Origin: DASZTV01 sp035548125
GTDB taxonomy: Bacteria; Actinomycetota; Actinomycetes; JAFAQI01
Assembly: GCA_035548125.1 (NCBI GenBank)
Contig: DASZTV010000073.1
Span: 1 to 64,000, forward strand
Direction of reading: 5' to 3'
DNA: 64,000 bases
Positions 7,797 to 16,158 of the stretch are shown here, piece by piece (the stretch's first letter is position 1; each line of letters starts with the position of its first letter). Under the pieces are notes generated by a model that saw only the letters and a list, made by a program, of their open reading frames with translations, had not been told where the DNA came from and searched no databases. The position numbers were made by a program, and so were the translations under genes.

Positions 7797-8962
7797 CCGA
7801 CACTCCCTGCAAGGGCGCGATCGTCTCGGGACTCGGCATCTCCCAGATCGGCCGCCGAACCGGGATCTCCCACCTCGACAACACGCTGCACAGCGCACGC
7901 GAGGCGATTGCCGACGCCGGCCTGACCCCTGCGGACATCGATGGCGTCACCACGATGGGCGACACCCCGGTCTCGGCGGCCGCGGCGGCGCTGGGGATTG
8001 AGCCCGTCTACCGCGGCGGGGGCTTCTCCACCGGCGGGTTGCTCTCGCCGGTCATGTCGGCGGCGAAGGCGGTCGTCGAGGGACGCGCACGCCACGTGCT
8101 GGTCTACCGCACCGTCCAGATGATGGGCGGCGAGTTCGTGCCGGGTGCCGGGGGGGACGGTGATGCACCGGACGAAGGCAAGGGCAACCTTATCGACGTC
8201 ATGGCCGACATCGAGGAGGTGCTGGCGGCGAACGCGCTTTCGGCGGTCAACTGGCTCGCGATGCACTGCCGCCGCCACATGGAGATCTACGGGACCACCA
8301 AGGAGCAGCTCGGCTGGCTTGCGATCAACTCACGCCGCAACGCGGCCCTGAACCCGCGTGCGGTCTACCGCGATCCGATCACGATGCAGGACTACCTCGG
8401 TGCCCGGCCGGTGTCCTCACCGCTCGGGTTGTTCGACTGCGACGTCCCGGTCGACGGCTCGATCGCGGTGGTGGTGTCCGCTCCGGACTACGCGCCGGAC
8501 TGCCCGAAGCCGGCAGTACGGGTCGAGGCGGTCGGCGGATCGAGCGGTACCGGCGGCTGGTTCCACCGGCCGGACTACCCGAAGATGGCCTCGGTCGATG
8601 CCGCCGCCGAGATGTGGAGTCGTACCGACCTCACACCGTCCGATCTCGACATCGCCGAGTTGTACGACGGATTCACCTACCTCACCTTCGCCTGGCTGGA
8701 GGCGCTCGGCATCTGCGGCGACGGCGAGGCCGGTCCGTACGTCGAGGGCGCCACGCGTATCGCGTTGGACGGCGAGCTGCCCCTGAACACCTATGGCGGA
8801 CAGCTCTCGGCTGGCCGGATGCACGGCTACTGGGTGCTCCACGAGGCCTGCGTCCAGCTGCGCGGGGAGGCCGGCGATCGCCAGGTCAAAGACAACCCGG
8901 AGGTCGCCGTTGTCAGCAACGGCGGTGGCCCGATCGCGGGATGTCTGTTGCTGACCCGTTGA
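7793..8962 (+). CDS. Thiolase-superfamily lipid-transfer-like protein (Ltp2-type aldolase candidate)
   Basis: A 389-residue thiolase-fold protein with a GTG start overlapping the DUF35 stop. The N-terminal segment GGGFSTGGLLSPVMSAAKAV replaces the usual nucleophilic CxSG loop and has no cysteine. The C-terminal half has ELYDGFTYLTFAW where thiolases have HDCF, and NTYGGQLSAGRMHGYW where they have NxxGGxxxxGHP. Tyrosines at these places together with a missing nucleophile are what Ltp2 aldolases show. The likely reaction is retro-aldol cleavage of a tertiary 3-hydroxyacyl-CoA with the DUF35 partner. Ordinary thiolysis is unlikely without the cysteine. Confidence 0.85.
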   Translation: MTDTPCKGAIVSGLGISQIGRRTGISHLDNTLHSAREAIADAGLTPADIDGVTTMGDTPVSAAAAALGIEPVYRGGGFSTGGLLSPVMSAAKAVVEGRARHVLVYRTVQMMGGEFVPGAGGDGDAPDEGKGNLIDVMADIEEVLAANALSAVNWLAMHCRRHMEIYGTTKEQLGWLAINSRRNAALNPRAVYRDPITMQDYLGARPVSSPLGLFDCDVPVDGSIAVVVSAPDYAPDCPKPAVRVEAVGGSSGTGGWFHRPDYPKMASVDAAAEMWSRTDLTPSDLDIAELYDGFTYLTFAWLEALGICGDGEAGPYVEGATRIALDGELPLNTYGGQLSAGRMHGYWVLHEACVQLRGEAGDRQVKDNPEVAVVSNGGGPIAGCLLLTR

Positions 8963-9002
8963 CGAGGGTCAGGCGAGCCAGGTGGACATTCGACGCCGCT
9001 GC

Positions 9003-9635
9003 TCACGCGGTCGTCCAGCACGCTATGACCTCGTCGACCGTGACGACCTTGCCGAGCAAGGCGAAGGAGTAGCGCAGCATGTCCGCCGCGAACGTCTCGG
9101 GCAAACCCATGACGGCATCGCGTGGGATCACGATCCGGTATCCGATGTTGACCGCCTCGATCGCCATTCCGATGACGGCCTCGTTGAGCGAGATGCCGGC
9201 AATCACGAGGGTCTTGATGTCGAGGCTGCGCAGGATCGGGTCGAGCTCGGTGCCGTTGAACGCGGACATACCGTGGATCCGCGCGGCGACGATGTCGCGT
9301 GGGTCGGGACCGAGCTCCGGGATGATCTCCGCCTCGGCGGATCCGATCAGCAGGTAGTCGGGGTTTTTCATCGTCACCGCCATCAACGGCGTCACGATCC
9401 GGACGCCGGCCCGGTCCGCGCGGAACTGCAGCGTCGCGTGAACGACCCGTGACCCGCCGGCGCGGGCGGCATCAGCGAGGCGTGCGATCGCCGGGATCAC
9501 GTGATGCTCATCGACCGCGTGCTGCATCTCGAGCATCGGCGAGCGGGCGAGGTCGCCGACGATTCCGCGCTGCATCTCCGAGATGACGACGGCCGTGTGC
9601 GCCGGGTCGACCAGCTCCTGCAAGGTGATCGCCAT
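9003..9635 (-). CDS. Isochorismatase-fold protein with altered catalytic triad
   Basis: A 210-residue protein of the cysteine hydrolase/isochorismatase superfamily. The fold is recognisable from TAVVISEMQRGIVGD, GMSAFNGTELDPIL and VIAGISLNEAVIGMAIEAVN. The Asp of the DxQ motif is Glu, the Lys preceding SAF is not evident, and the catalytic Cys position (usually TxxCV) is Ala. It is therefore unlikely to be a normal amidase or nicotinamidase. True isochorismatases also lack the Cys, so hydrolysis by another mechanism or a binding role is possible. It is the last gene of the minus-strand run 13939-9003, and its start abuts the stop of the oxidoreductase before it. Confidence 0.8.
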   Translation of the reverse strand: MAITLQELVDPAHTAVVISEMQRGIVGDLARSPMLEMQHAVDEHHVIPAIARLADAARAGGSRVVHATLQFRADRAGVRIVTPLMAVTMKNPDYLLIGSAEAEIIPELGPDPRDIVAARIHGMSAFNGTELDPILRSLDIKTLVIAGISLNEAVIGMAIEAVNIGYRIVIPRDAVMGLPETFAADMLRYSFALLGKVVTVDEVIACWTTA

Positions 9636-10742
9636 CTAGACAGCCAGGCCGACCCAGCCCTCGCCGGCGGAGCTTCGGCGGGCCGCGTCGACGACTGCCT
9701 GGGTGATCCAGCCGTTTCGAAGCGTCGGGACCCGGGGTGTGGGCTTCCCTTCGAAGGCCGGCAACCAGTCCTCGAGCATCAGGGCAAGCGCGAGAATCGC
9801 GGAGCCGGCCCGGCGGGCCGGGATCTCGACTCCGCTTCGCGGGCGACGAGTGCTGAGGGCGATGTCGTGCAAGCCGGTCTCGCCGACCCTCCCGGCGCGG
9901 ATGGCCGAGGCGCTCTCGCCGCCCATCAGGGTGCTGGTGATCTCGATCGTTCCCTCGCTGCCGTAGGCCTCCAGCACCCGCCGATCCACGTGCAACCCGA
10001 TCATCGACGACGAGACCGAGACGGTGCCCCCGCTCTTCATGCGGATCAGCACGGTCGACGTGTCGTCGGCCGTGACCTCGAGGAGGCTGCCGTCCTCACG
10101 CTCGCGGGTCGGTACCGAGGTCTTGACGTCAGCACACACCGCCTCGGGCTCGCCGAACAGTGCAGTGAGGAAGTCGATGTCGTGTGAGGACAAGCCCATC
10201 AGGTAGCCGCCGCCGTCCTCGACCCGGTACATCCACTCGGACTGAAGTCGCCGGCTTGGGTGCCAAAGGTCGCCGACGGTCGACACGCGCGCCAGGTACG
10301 GCCGGCCGAGGAAGCCTTCGTCGACCATGTCCCAGACCGGGAGCCGGTCGACGAGCCACCGGCCCTCGAAGTTGACGGCGTGCGCGACGCCGCTCTCCTC
10401 GGCTGCCTCGAGCATGTTCCTGGCCTGGCCGGAGTCGACGGCGGCCGGCTTCTCGCACAGGACGTGCTTGCCCGCGCGCACAGCGGCGATCGTCTGGTCG
10501 TGATGGAGGTCGGTGGGCGTGCACACGGCGATCAGGTCCAGGTCGGCGCGGCGGACGAACGCCCCCCAGTCGGTCGATGTGTCCTCGATGCCGAGGCGCT
10601 GCCCCGCTTCGGCCACCCGCTCCGGGCGTCTCGAGCAGATTGCGGCCACCTCGAACTCCGGGACGGCGCGGAAGGCAGGGGCGAGAACGATGCTGCCCCA
10701 GCCGACGCCGATGATGCCGACCCTTATCCGGTCTTTGGGCAT
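9636..10742 (-). CDS. Gfo/Idh/MocA family NAD(P)-dependent oxidoreductase
   Basis: A 368-residue protein with the N-terminal Rossmann motif RVGIIGVGWGSIVLAPA, the conserved AGKHVLCEKPAA (EKP, about residues 90-101) and a C-terminal beta-sheet substrate domain. The family oxidises or reduces sugars, inositols, cyclitols and related polyols with NAD(P). Its place in a CoA-ester catabolic operon suggests a hydroxyl or keto group on a cyclic substrate, but that is context only. It lies 13 bases after the crotonase gene and abuts the isochorismatase-fold gene. Confidence 0.9.
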   Translation of the reverse strand: MPKDRIRVGIIGVGWGSIVLAPAFRAVPEFEVAAICSRRPERVAEAGQRLGIEDTSTDWGAFVRRADLDLIAVCTPTDLHHDQTIAAVRAGKHVLCEKPAAVDSGQARNMLEAAEESGVAHAVNFEGRWLVDRLPVWDMVDEGFLGRPYLARVSTVGDLWHPSRRLQSEWMYRVEDGGGYLMGLSSHDIDFLTALFGEPEAVCADVKTSVPTREREDGSLLEVTADDTSTVLIRMKSGGTVSVSSSMIGLHVDRRVLEAYGSEGTIEITSTLMGGESASAIRAGRVGETGLHDIALSTRRPRSGVEIPARRAGSAILALALMLEDWLPAFEGKPTPRVPTLRNGWITQAVVDAARRSSAGEGWVGLAV

Positions 10743-10755
10743 GCCGGTCCCTTTC

Positions 10756-11637
10756 TCACGCTTTGCCGGCCTGGTCTGCCGCGAGGTGCGCCGCCGGCAT
10801 GTCGGCTCCGGTGATGGCCGCTGGGTCGAAGTCGTCCGGGAGAGGCGGGAAGGCGGGCGGCCGCTTCTCGACGTAGCTGTCCACGCCCTCGCGGAAGTCG
10901 TTGCTCGTCGCGGTGTAGGCCATCGTTCGGTACGCCTTGTGGATCGCGCCTTCGAAGTCGACGTCCAGGTCGGTCAGCGTCTGATGCTTGATCAGCGCGA
11001 GGGAGGTCGGTGCGCAGTTCGCCGCGATGTCGGCCGCGTACCGTCTGGCGCTCGCGACAAGCTCTTCGGGCTCGACGACGTATGCGACGAGACCGATGCG
11101 CAACGCCTCGTCGGCATCGACGGCACGCCCGGTGAGCATCAGGTCCATAGCGCGCTCGATCCCGACGACGCGGGGGAGGAGCCAGCTGACGCCGTACTCC
11201 GCCGGTAGCCCTCGTTTCGCGAAGGCCGTCGACAGGCGCGTGCCACGAGCCATGAACCGCACGTCGCAGAGCAGGGCCTGGACCAGGCCGAGCCCGGCGC
11301 ACGGTCCGTTGATCGCGGCGATCAGCGGCTTGCGAAAGGCGTGTGAGCGGCTCGGGACGCTACGGCCGGTCGTGTCCATCGGCAGGCCCGCAATGTCGTC
11401 GAGCCTCTGGATGTCGACTCCTGGGCAGAATGCCGAGCCTGCGCCGGTCAGCACGGCCACCCGCACGCGCGGATCGTGGTCGGCTTCGTCGAGAACATCG
11501 TTGAACCGGCGCTCCATCACCGGGTTCCACGCGTTCTTCCGCTCCGGCCGGTTCAGGGTGATGAGTGCCACGCCGTCGTCGCCGACGTCGTAGAGCACGG
11601 TCCGTGCTTCGTCTTCCTGCGCAGTCTCCGCGGTCAC
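10756..11637 (-). CDS. Enoyl-CoA hydratase/isomerase (crotonase) family protein
   Basis: A 293-residue crotonase. It has ALITLNRPERKNAWN near the N-terminus and the oxyanion-hole peptides GAGSAFCPGVDI (about residue 65) and NGPCAGLGLVQA (about 113). It carries RGLPAEYGVSWLLPR, with Glu at the usual second catalytic position. The GTG start overlaps the stop of the AMP-ligase gene (GTGA). A 2-enoyl-CoA hydratase, isomerase or ring-opening hydrolase would all fit. The operon (SDR, CoA ligase, crotonase, Gfo/Idh) suggests processing of a cyclic carboxylate. Confidence 0.9.
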   Translation of the reverse strand: MTAETAQEDEARTVLYDVGDDGVALITLNRPERKNAWNPVMERRFNDVLDEADHDPRVRVAVLTGAGSAFCPGVDIQRLDDIAGLPMDTTGRSVPSRSHAFRKPLIAAINGPCAGLGLVQALLCDVRFMARGTRLSTAFAKRGLPAEYGVSWLLPRVVGIERAMDLMLTGRAVDADEALRIGLVAYVVEPEELVASARRYAADIAANCAPTSLALIKHQTLTDLDVDFEGAIHKAYRTMAYTATSNDFREGVDSYVEKRPPAFPPLPDDFDPAAITGADMPAAHLAADQAGKA

Positions 11638-13145
11638 GCGATCTGCTCCTGACCGAGCACCTGGCGCCGCAGCTGATCCTTGACGACCTTGCCCATCGCG
11701 TTGCGCGGCAGCGCGGGGAGGGTCTCGATCCGCTCAGGGATCTTGTAGACAGCCAGGCCCGCGGCACGACAGATCGCGACGAGGTCGCCGAGGCCGAGCT
11801 CGGCCTCAGCCACCGGGACGACGCAGGCGCAGCAGCGTTCGCCGGTCCGCGGATCCGGGATGCCGATCACGGCGACGTCGGCGATGCGAGGATCGACGGC
11901 CAGGACGTCCTCGATCTCGCGGGTCGAGATGTTCTCCCCACTACGGATCACGATCTCCTTGATCCGGCCGGTGACGTGCACCCAGCCATCGTCGTCGACG
12001 TGGCCGAGGTCGCCGGTGCGGACGAAGCCGTCGGCGTCGAGAGCCTCGGCGTCGAGACGAGCGTCCTGGTAGCCAAGGAAACGTTGTGGGCCGCGCAGCA
12101 ACAGCTCGCCGCTCTCGGCAACCTTCAGCTCGACGCGGTCCGCCGGTTTGCCGACGGTGGCGGCGATGCGGTCGCCGGTTTCTTCCCGCGGCGCATATGT
12201 CGCCATCGGGCACTCGGTGAGGCCCCAGCCGTTGTAGATGCCGACACCACCGAGCTCGGTTCGCACCTGCTCGTTGAGGCCGTCCGGAACAGGTGCACCT
12301 CCTGCGAGGCACATTCGCAGCCGCGGGAACAGTCGTTCGGGACCGTGGGCGCGCTGGGCGGCGAGGTAGGCGTGGAAGAACGGCGTCGCGATCCCGAGCG
12401 CCGTCGGCTCGAAGCGGGTGAGCGCAAACGGGGTGCTGGCCGGGTCGAAGCTGGACACCAACGGCAGCTGCAGACCGGTACGCAACGAGGTGGCGAGGAT
12501 CCCAGGCCCGCCGATGTGCGCGATCGGGAAGACGACCGGGAACACCTCGTCCTCACCGAGTTCGAGCCGGTCGACGAGAATGTCGGACTGGCTCACGATC
12601 GTCGCGTCGGAGTGCCGGACGCCCTTCGGCTCGCCGGTCGTGCCGGAGGTGTAGAACACCCATCGGGTGTCAGCCGGCTCCGGGGGGCGATATGCCGGCA
12701 AGGTCGCGGGGTCGCCGACCGGGAGCCGCGGCGTCTCAGCCGCGTCGTCGAAGTCGACGGCGATGGTCGTGATCCCGGTCGCCCGAGCCATCGCCTCGTG
12801 GTCGAAGCCGCGCCAGCGACGCGGTGTGATCAAGACGTCGCTGCCTATCTGTTCGGTGATGAAGGCCAGCTCGCTGGACCGCAAGGTGGTGACGAGCGGG
12901 TTCTGAACCGCGCCGAGTCGGGCCAGTGCGCTGATCAGCACGGCCCCCTCGACCGATGGCGGCAGCTGCCAGCTCACCACCGACCCGCGAGTGACACCTA
13001 GCGCGGACAGCCCGGCGGCGACATCGAGCGCAGCGTCTCGGTACGACGCGAATGTCGTCGAGACGGCGCTCTCGTCGTACAGCATCGGCCGATCAGGCCG
13101 GCTGTCCGCGGCCGACTCGACGAGGGCCCACCAGGTCGGGGTCAT
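11634..13145 (-). CDS. AMP-dependent acyl-CoA synthetase/ligase (cyclohexanecarboxylate-CoA ligase-like)
   Basis: A 503-residue ANL-superfamily ligase that activates a carboxylic acid to its CoA thioester through an acyl-adenylate. Visible motifs are the P-loop VFYTSGTTGEPKGVRHSD (about 167-184), GWGLTECPMATY, the hinge segment RTGDLGHVDDDGWVHVTGR, and the C-terminal catalytic Lys in RNAMGKVVKDQL. The ATG at 13145 (MTPTWWALVES) overlaps the SDR stop by 4 bases. The frame is open further upstream, but that part reads as antisense of other genes. Similarity to alicyclic or medium-chain acid ligases is my impression from the sequence style; the substrate is unknown. Confidence 0.9.
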   Translation of the reverse strand: MTPTWWALVESAADSRPDRPMLYDESAVSTTFASYRDAALDVAAGLSALGVTRGSVVSWQLPPSVEGAVLISALARLGAVQNPLVTTLRSSELAFITEQIGSDVLITPRRWRGFDHEAMARATGITTIAVDFDDAAETPRLPVGDPATLPAYRPPEPADTRWVFYTSGTTGEPKGVRHSDATIVSQSDILVDRLELGEDEVFPVVFPIAHIGGPGILATSLRTGLQLPLVSSFDPASTPFALTRFEPTALGIATPFFHAYLAAQRAHGPERLFPRLRMCLAGGAPVPDGLNEQVRTELGGVGIYNGWGLTECPMATYAPREETGDRIAATVGKPADRVELKVAESGELLLRGPQRFLGYQDARLDAEALDADGFVRTGDLGHVDDDGWVHVTGRIKEIVIRSGENISTREIEDVLAVDPRIADVAVIGIPDPRTGERCCACVVPVAEAELGLGDLVAICRAAGLAVYKIPERIETLPALPRNAMGKVVKDQLRRQVLGQEQIA

Positions 13146-13939
13146 CCGAGGCCGTCGGGCAGGGATGCCGGCGTACGCCCGAGCTCGGCGAGGAACGGCT
13201 GGCTCAGCGCGATCCGACCGGTGATGTCGCCCTCCACGAGGGCGAGCGCGGCCTCCGCCACGAACGTCGGAGGTTCGAGCTCGAAGTCGGCGACGAGGTC
13301 GTGGGCGCTCGCGCCCGGGGTCGCGACGTTGTAGAGGGGGGCGAGCGCGTTGACCCGCAGGCCGTGCGGGTATCCCTCTGCGGCGAGGGCGGTCGTCAGT
13401 CGCTCGAGGGCCGCCTTGCACGGTCCGTACGCCGTCCAGCCGGATTCGAACATCGGCTCCCATGGCGGACCCTCCGGATGCTCGGCGGCCCGCGAGGAGA
13501 TGTTGAGGATCCAGCCCTCGCCGCGCTCGTACATTGCCGGCACGACCAGCTGGGAGAGCTCGAACGGTGCGATGAACTGGGTTTCGAGCATCAGGTCGAG
13601 TCGCTTGCGGGGAAACCCGACGAAGGGCAGGAAGAAGGTCACGGCGGCGTTGTTCACGAGGATGTCGATCCGGCCGGTGGCGGCGGTGACGTCCGCGATG
13701 AGCTGGCGCCGCTCGTCCGACTTCGACAGGTCGGCGCGGAATGCGCTCGCCCTACCGCCGTTCGACTCGATGATCCTCACCGTGTCGCGCAGGGTGCCGG
13801 CGTAGCGGGGGTCCGGGTCAAGGGTGCGGGCACTCAGCGCGACGTGCGCGCCGGCGCCGGCGAGCCGCACGGCGATCGCCGCACCGAGTCCTCGGCTCGC
13901 GCCCGTGACGAGAGCGATCCGGCCGTCGAGCGAGCCCAT
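13142..13939 (-). CDS. Short-chain dehydrogenase/reductase (SDR)
   Basis: A 265-residue classical SDR. It has the Rossmann glycine motif VTGASRGLGAAIA (residues 10-22), NNAA (a variant of NNAG), the catalytic Ser in NISSRAA and the YxxxK pair in AYGPCKAALERL. It probably oxidises a hydroxyacyl-CoA or a ring hydroxyl with NAD(P). It is the first gene of the minus-strand operon 13939-9003 and has GGTGAGG just upstream of the ATG. The long open frame continuing 5' to 15652 is antisense to the dehydrogenase at 14069 and was discarded. Confidence 0.9.
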   Translation of the reverse strand: MGSLDGRIALVTGASRGLGAAIAVRLAGAGAHVALSARTLDPDPRYAGTLRDTVRIIESNGGRASAFRADLSKSDERRQLIADVTAATGRIDILVNNAAVTFFLPFVGFPRKRLDLMLETQFIAPFELSQLVVPAMYERGEGWILNISSRAAEHPEGPPWEPMFESGWTAYGPCKAALERLTTALAAEGYPHGLRVNALAPLYNVATPGASAHDLVADFELEPPTFVAEAALALVEGDITGRIALSQPFLAELGRTPASLPDGLG

Positions 13940-14026
13940 CAACCTCACCTTCACGCCCCGGATAAGCCGGTGAATAATTGAACCTAGCAGGCAGAAGACC
14001 GCTCTCTTGGCGCGACCGGCTATCTT

Positions 14027-14042
14027 TCTGACAGTTGTGTCA
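14027..14042 (+). promoter_or_regulatory. Candidate operator: TCTGACA with TGACA-N4-TGTCA inverted repeat
   Basis: The divergent region 13940-14068 contains TATCTT at 14021-14026, usable as a -10. It is followed at once by TCTGACA (14027-14033) within the perfect inverted repeat TGACA-GTTG-TGTCA (14029-14042). The same heptamer, read as TGTCAGA on the other strand, recurs near the starts of the genes at 20348, 22517/22536, 30232 and, with one change, 30816. Its position just behind the -10 fits repression. The regulator is not identified; TetR-type proteins are encoded in the window. Confidence 0.45.
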
Positions 14043-14068
14043 CCCCTTTCGTCGGAGGCCGGACGGGC

Positions 14069-15208
14069 ATGGATCTGAGCGTGTCGCCTGCCGACGAGGA
14101 GTTCCGCGAGTCCGCCCGCCAGTGGCTGTCCGAGAACTTCCCGACCGACCCGCGCCCGCGTGACCACCAGGCGATGCGGAGCTTCGACCTGGCATGGCAG
14201 CGGCGGCAGTGGGACGGCGGTTGGGCCGGTGTCGGCTGGCCGACGGAGTACGAGGGCCTCGGCTTGTCGGTGCTTCGTCAGCTGATCTGGTTCGAGGAGT
14301 ACGCCAAGACGGGAGCGCCGGACATCGACGCGCGGTTCGTCGGCCTCAGCCATGCGGGACCGACGCTGATCGCGTCCGGCACCGAGGCGCAGAAGGCCTT
14401 CCACCTGCCCAAGATCCTGCGCGGTGACGTCGTCTGGTGCCAGGGCTTCTCCGAGCCGTCGGCCGGCTCCGACCTCGCGTCGCTGCGCACGTCGGGGGTA
14501 CTCGAAGGCGACGAGCTCGTCGTCAGAGGGCAGAAGGTGTGGACCAGCTTCGCCCACATCGCCGACTACCAGGAGCTGTTGATCAGGACGAACCCGGCCG
14601 AGGCTCGCCATCGAGGTCTGACGTGGGTGATCTGTGACATGGCCACGCCCGGAATCGTGGTCCGGCCGATCAAGACGATCAACGGCGACGAGCACTTCTG
14701 CGAGGTCTTCTACGACGACGTACGAATCCCGGTCGCCAATGTCGTCGGTGAGATCGACGGCGGCTGGCAGGTGGCAATGTCGACGCTCTCCTTCGAGAGG
14801 GGCACGGCCTTCACGGCGGGTCAGGTCCAGCTGAGCGAGATCTGCGATCGCCTCATCGAGCACGCCCGCGAGCACACCGGCCCAGATGGGCGCCGGCCGG
14901 CGATCGCCGACGACGAGGTCGCCGTCCGTCTCGCGACGATGCGCGCGGAGATCATCGCGCTTCGGTCGCTGACGTACACCAGCATCGTGCGCAACGCCGA
15001 TCAGCCGCAGCCGGGTCCGGAAGGCTCCATCATCAAGCTGTTCTACTCGGAGCTGCGACAACGACTGATGCGGCTTGCGATCGACGTCGTGGGGCCCGGG
15101 GCGTGGGACGACGAATATCTGATGTCGTACTCGCAGACCATTGGTGGCGGTACGTCGGAGATCCAGCGGAACATCGTCGGTGAGCGGGTACTCGGACTGC
15201 CGCGATGA
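14069..15208 (+). CDS. Acyl-CoA dehydrogenase, large-subunit type
   Basis: A 379-residue acyl-CoA dehydrogenase. The ATG at 14069 follows GGAGG by about 10 bases. Motifs are GFSEPSAGSDLASLR near residue 125, KVWTSFAHIADYQELLIRTN and the C-terminal IGGGTSEIQRNIVGERVLGL. It overlaps the following small-type dehydrogenase by ATGA, the clearest large/small pair in the window. It should introduce an alpha,beta double bond into a CoA thioester, passing electrons from FAD to ETF. No ETF genes are in the window. Confidence 0.92.
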   Translation: MDLSVSPADEEFRESARQWLSENFPTDPRPRDHQAMRSFDLAWQRRQWDGGWAGVGWPTEYEGLGLSVLRQLIWFEEYAKTGAPDIDARFVGLSHAGPTLIASGTEAQKAFHLPKILRGDVVWCQGFSEPSAGSDLASLRTSGVLEGDELVVRGQKVWTSFAHIADYQELLIRTNPAEARHRGLTWVICDMATPGIVVRPIKTINGDEHFCEVFYDDVRIPVANVVGEIDGGWQVAMSTLSFERGTAFTAGQVQLSEICDRLIEHAREHTGPDGRRPAIADDEVAVRLATMRAEIIALRSLTYTSIVRNADQPQPGPEGSIIKLFYSELRQRLMRLAIDVVGPGAWDDEYLMSYSQTIGGGTSEIQRNIVGERVLGLPR

Positions 15209-16158
15209 ACCTGACCATCTCCGACGAACAGCAGGCGATCGTCGCAGCAGTGGCGAAGCTGCTCGCAGACGTGGGACGCGACGATCCCGAGCGACTGTGG
15301 CACGGGGCGGTAGAGCTGGGCTGGTTCGGACTCGGGCTCCCTGAGGAGCTCGGCGGTGCGGGTTTCGGCGCGGTCGAGGAAGCGCTGGTGGCCAAGGAGG
15401 TCGGTCGGCATGCGATGCCCGGGCCACTGGTCGCGACGGTGCTCGCCGCGCGGGTCGCGGCGTACTCCGGGTCGGACGAGCTTGCGAAGGGCTTTCTGTG
15501 TGGCTCGGCGCGGGCAGCTCTCGCGATCCCCGGCGCCGGCGACGACGTGACGCTGGTCGACGCCGGCGCCGCCACGCACGTGCTGGTGGCCACACCGGAT
15601 CTGGTCTCGATCCACGATGTCGCTGACTGTGTCGGGCGCCAGTCGCTGCCAAGTCTCGACGAGGCGTCCGCCCGTGAGTCCGGAACGCTCACGGGCGAGC
15701 CGCTGTCCTCATTGCCCGCCGCTGTCGATCCGGTCTTTCGCCGGGGTTCGCTGCTCACGTCGGCCGTCTTGGTCGGCGTGGCCGAAGCATGCCGCGACAT
15801 GTCGACCGACCATGCGAGGACCCGAGAGCAGTTCGGGTCGCCGATCGGGGCGTTCCAGTCGATCAAGCACCGCTGCGCGGACATGGCCGTCGGCGCGGCG
15901 CTCGCGGACGCCCAGCTGGTGTTCGCCGCCCTCAGCGTCGCGGAGCGCCGGGCCGATGCGGCGGAGCAGGTCGCGGCGCTTCGCGTGGTCGCGACCCGTA
16001 CGGCGATCTGGAACGCGCGAGAGACTGTCCAGGTGCACGGCGGCATGGGTTTCACCTGGGAGTGCCCGGCGCACCTCTATCTCAAGCGGGTCCACGCGCA
16101 AACCGGCGTCTTCGGCACCGTTCGCGAGCACGAACGCGCGCTGTTAGCCCATTCGTAG
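15205..16158 (+). CDS. Acyl-CoA dehydrogenase, small-subunit type
   Basis: A 317-residue protein with the small-subunit signatures TREQFGSPIGAFQSIKHRCA (about residues 208-227) and ETVQVHGGMGFTWECPAHLY (about 272-291). The middle domain is short compared with full-length family members. The ATG overlaps the stop of the large subunit. The 3' end overlaps the convergent SDR gene by 15 bases. Paired with the 14069 product it would form an alpha2beta2 flavoenzyme of the ChsE1-ChsE2 kind; this is inference from motif class and gene coupling. Confidence 0.9.
   Translation: MNLTISDEQQAIVAAVAKLLADVGRDDPERLWHGAVELGWFGLGLPEELGGAGFGAVEEALVAKEVGRHAMPGPLVATVLAARVAAYSGSDELAKGFLCGSARAALAIPGAGDDVTLVDAGAATHVLVATPDLVSIHDVADCVGRQSLPSLDEASARESGTLTGEPLSSLPAAVDPVFRRGSLLTSAVLVGVAEACRDMSTDHARTREQFGSPIGAFQSIKHRCADMAVGAALADAQLVFAALSVAERRADAAEQVAALRVVATRTAIWNARETVQVHGGMGFTWECPAHLYLKRVHAQTGVFGTVREHERALLAHS

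Noticed and set aside
13940..15652. N-terminal extension of the SDR frame up to 15652
   Set aside because: It runs antisense through the dehydrogenase at 14069-15208; the SDR Rossmann motif begins right after the ATG at 13939.
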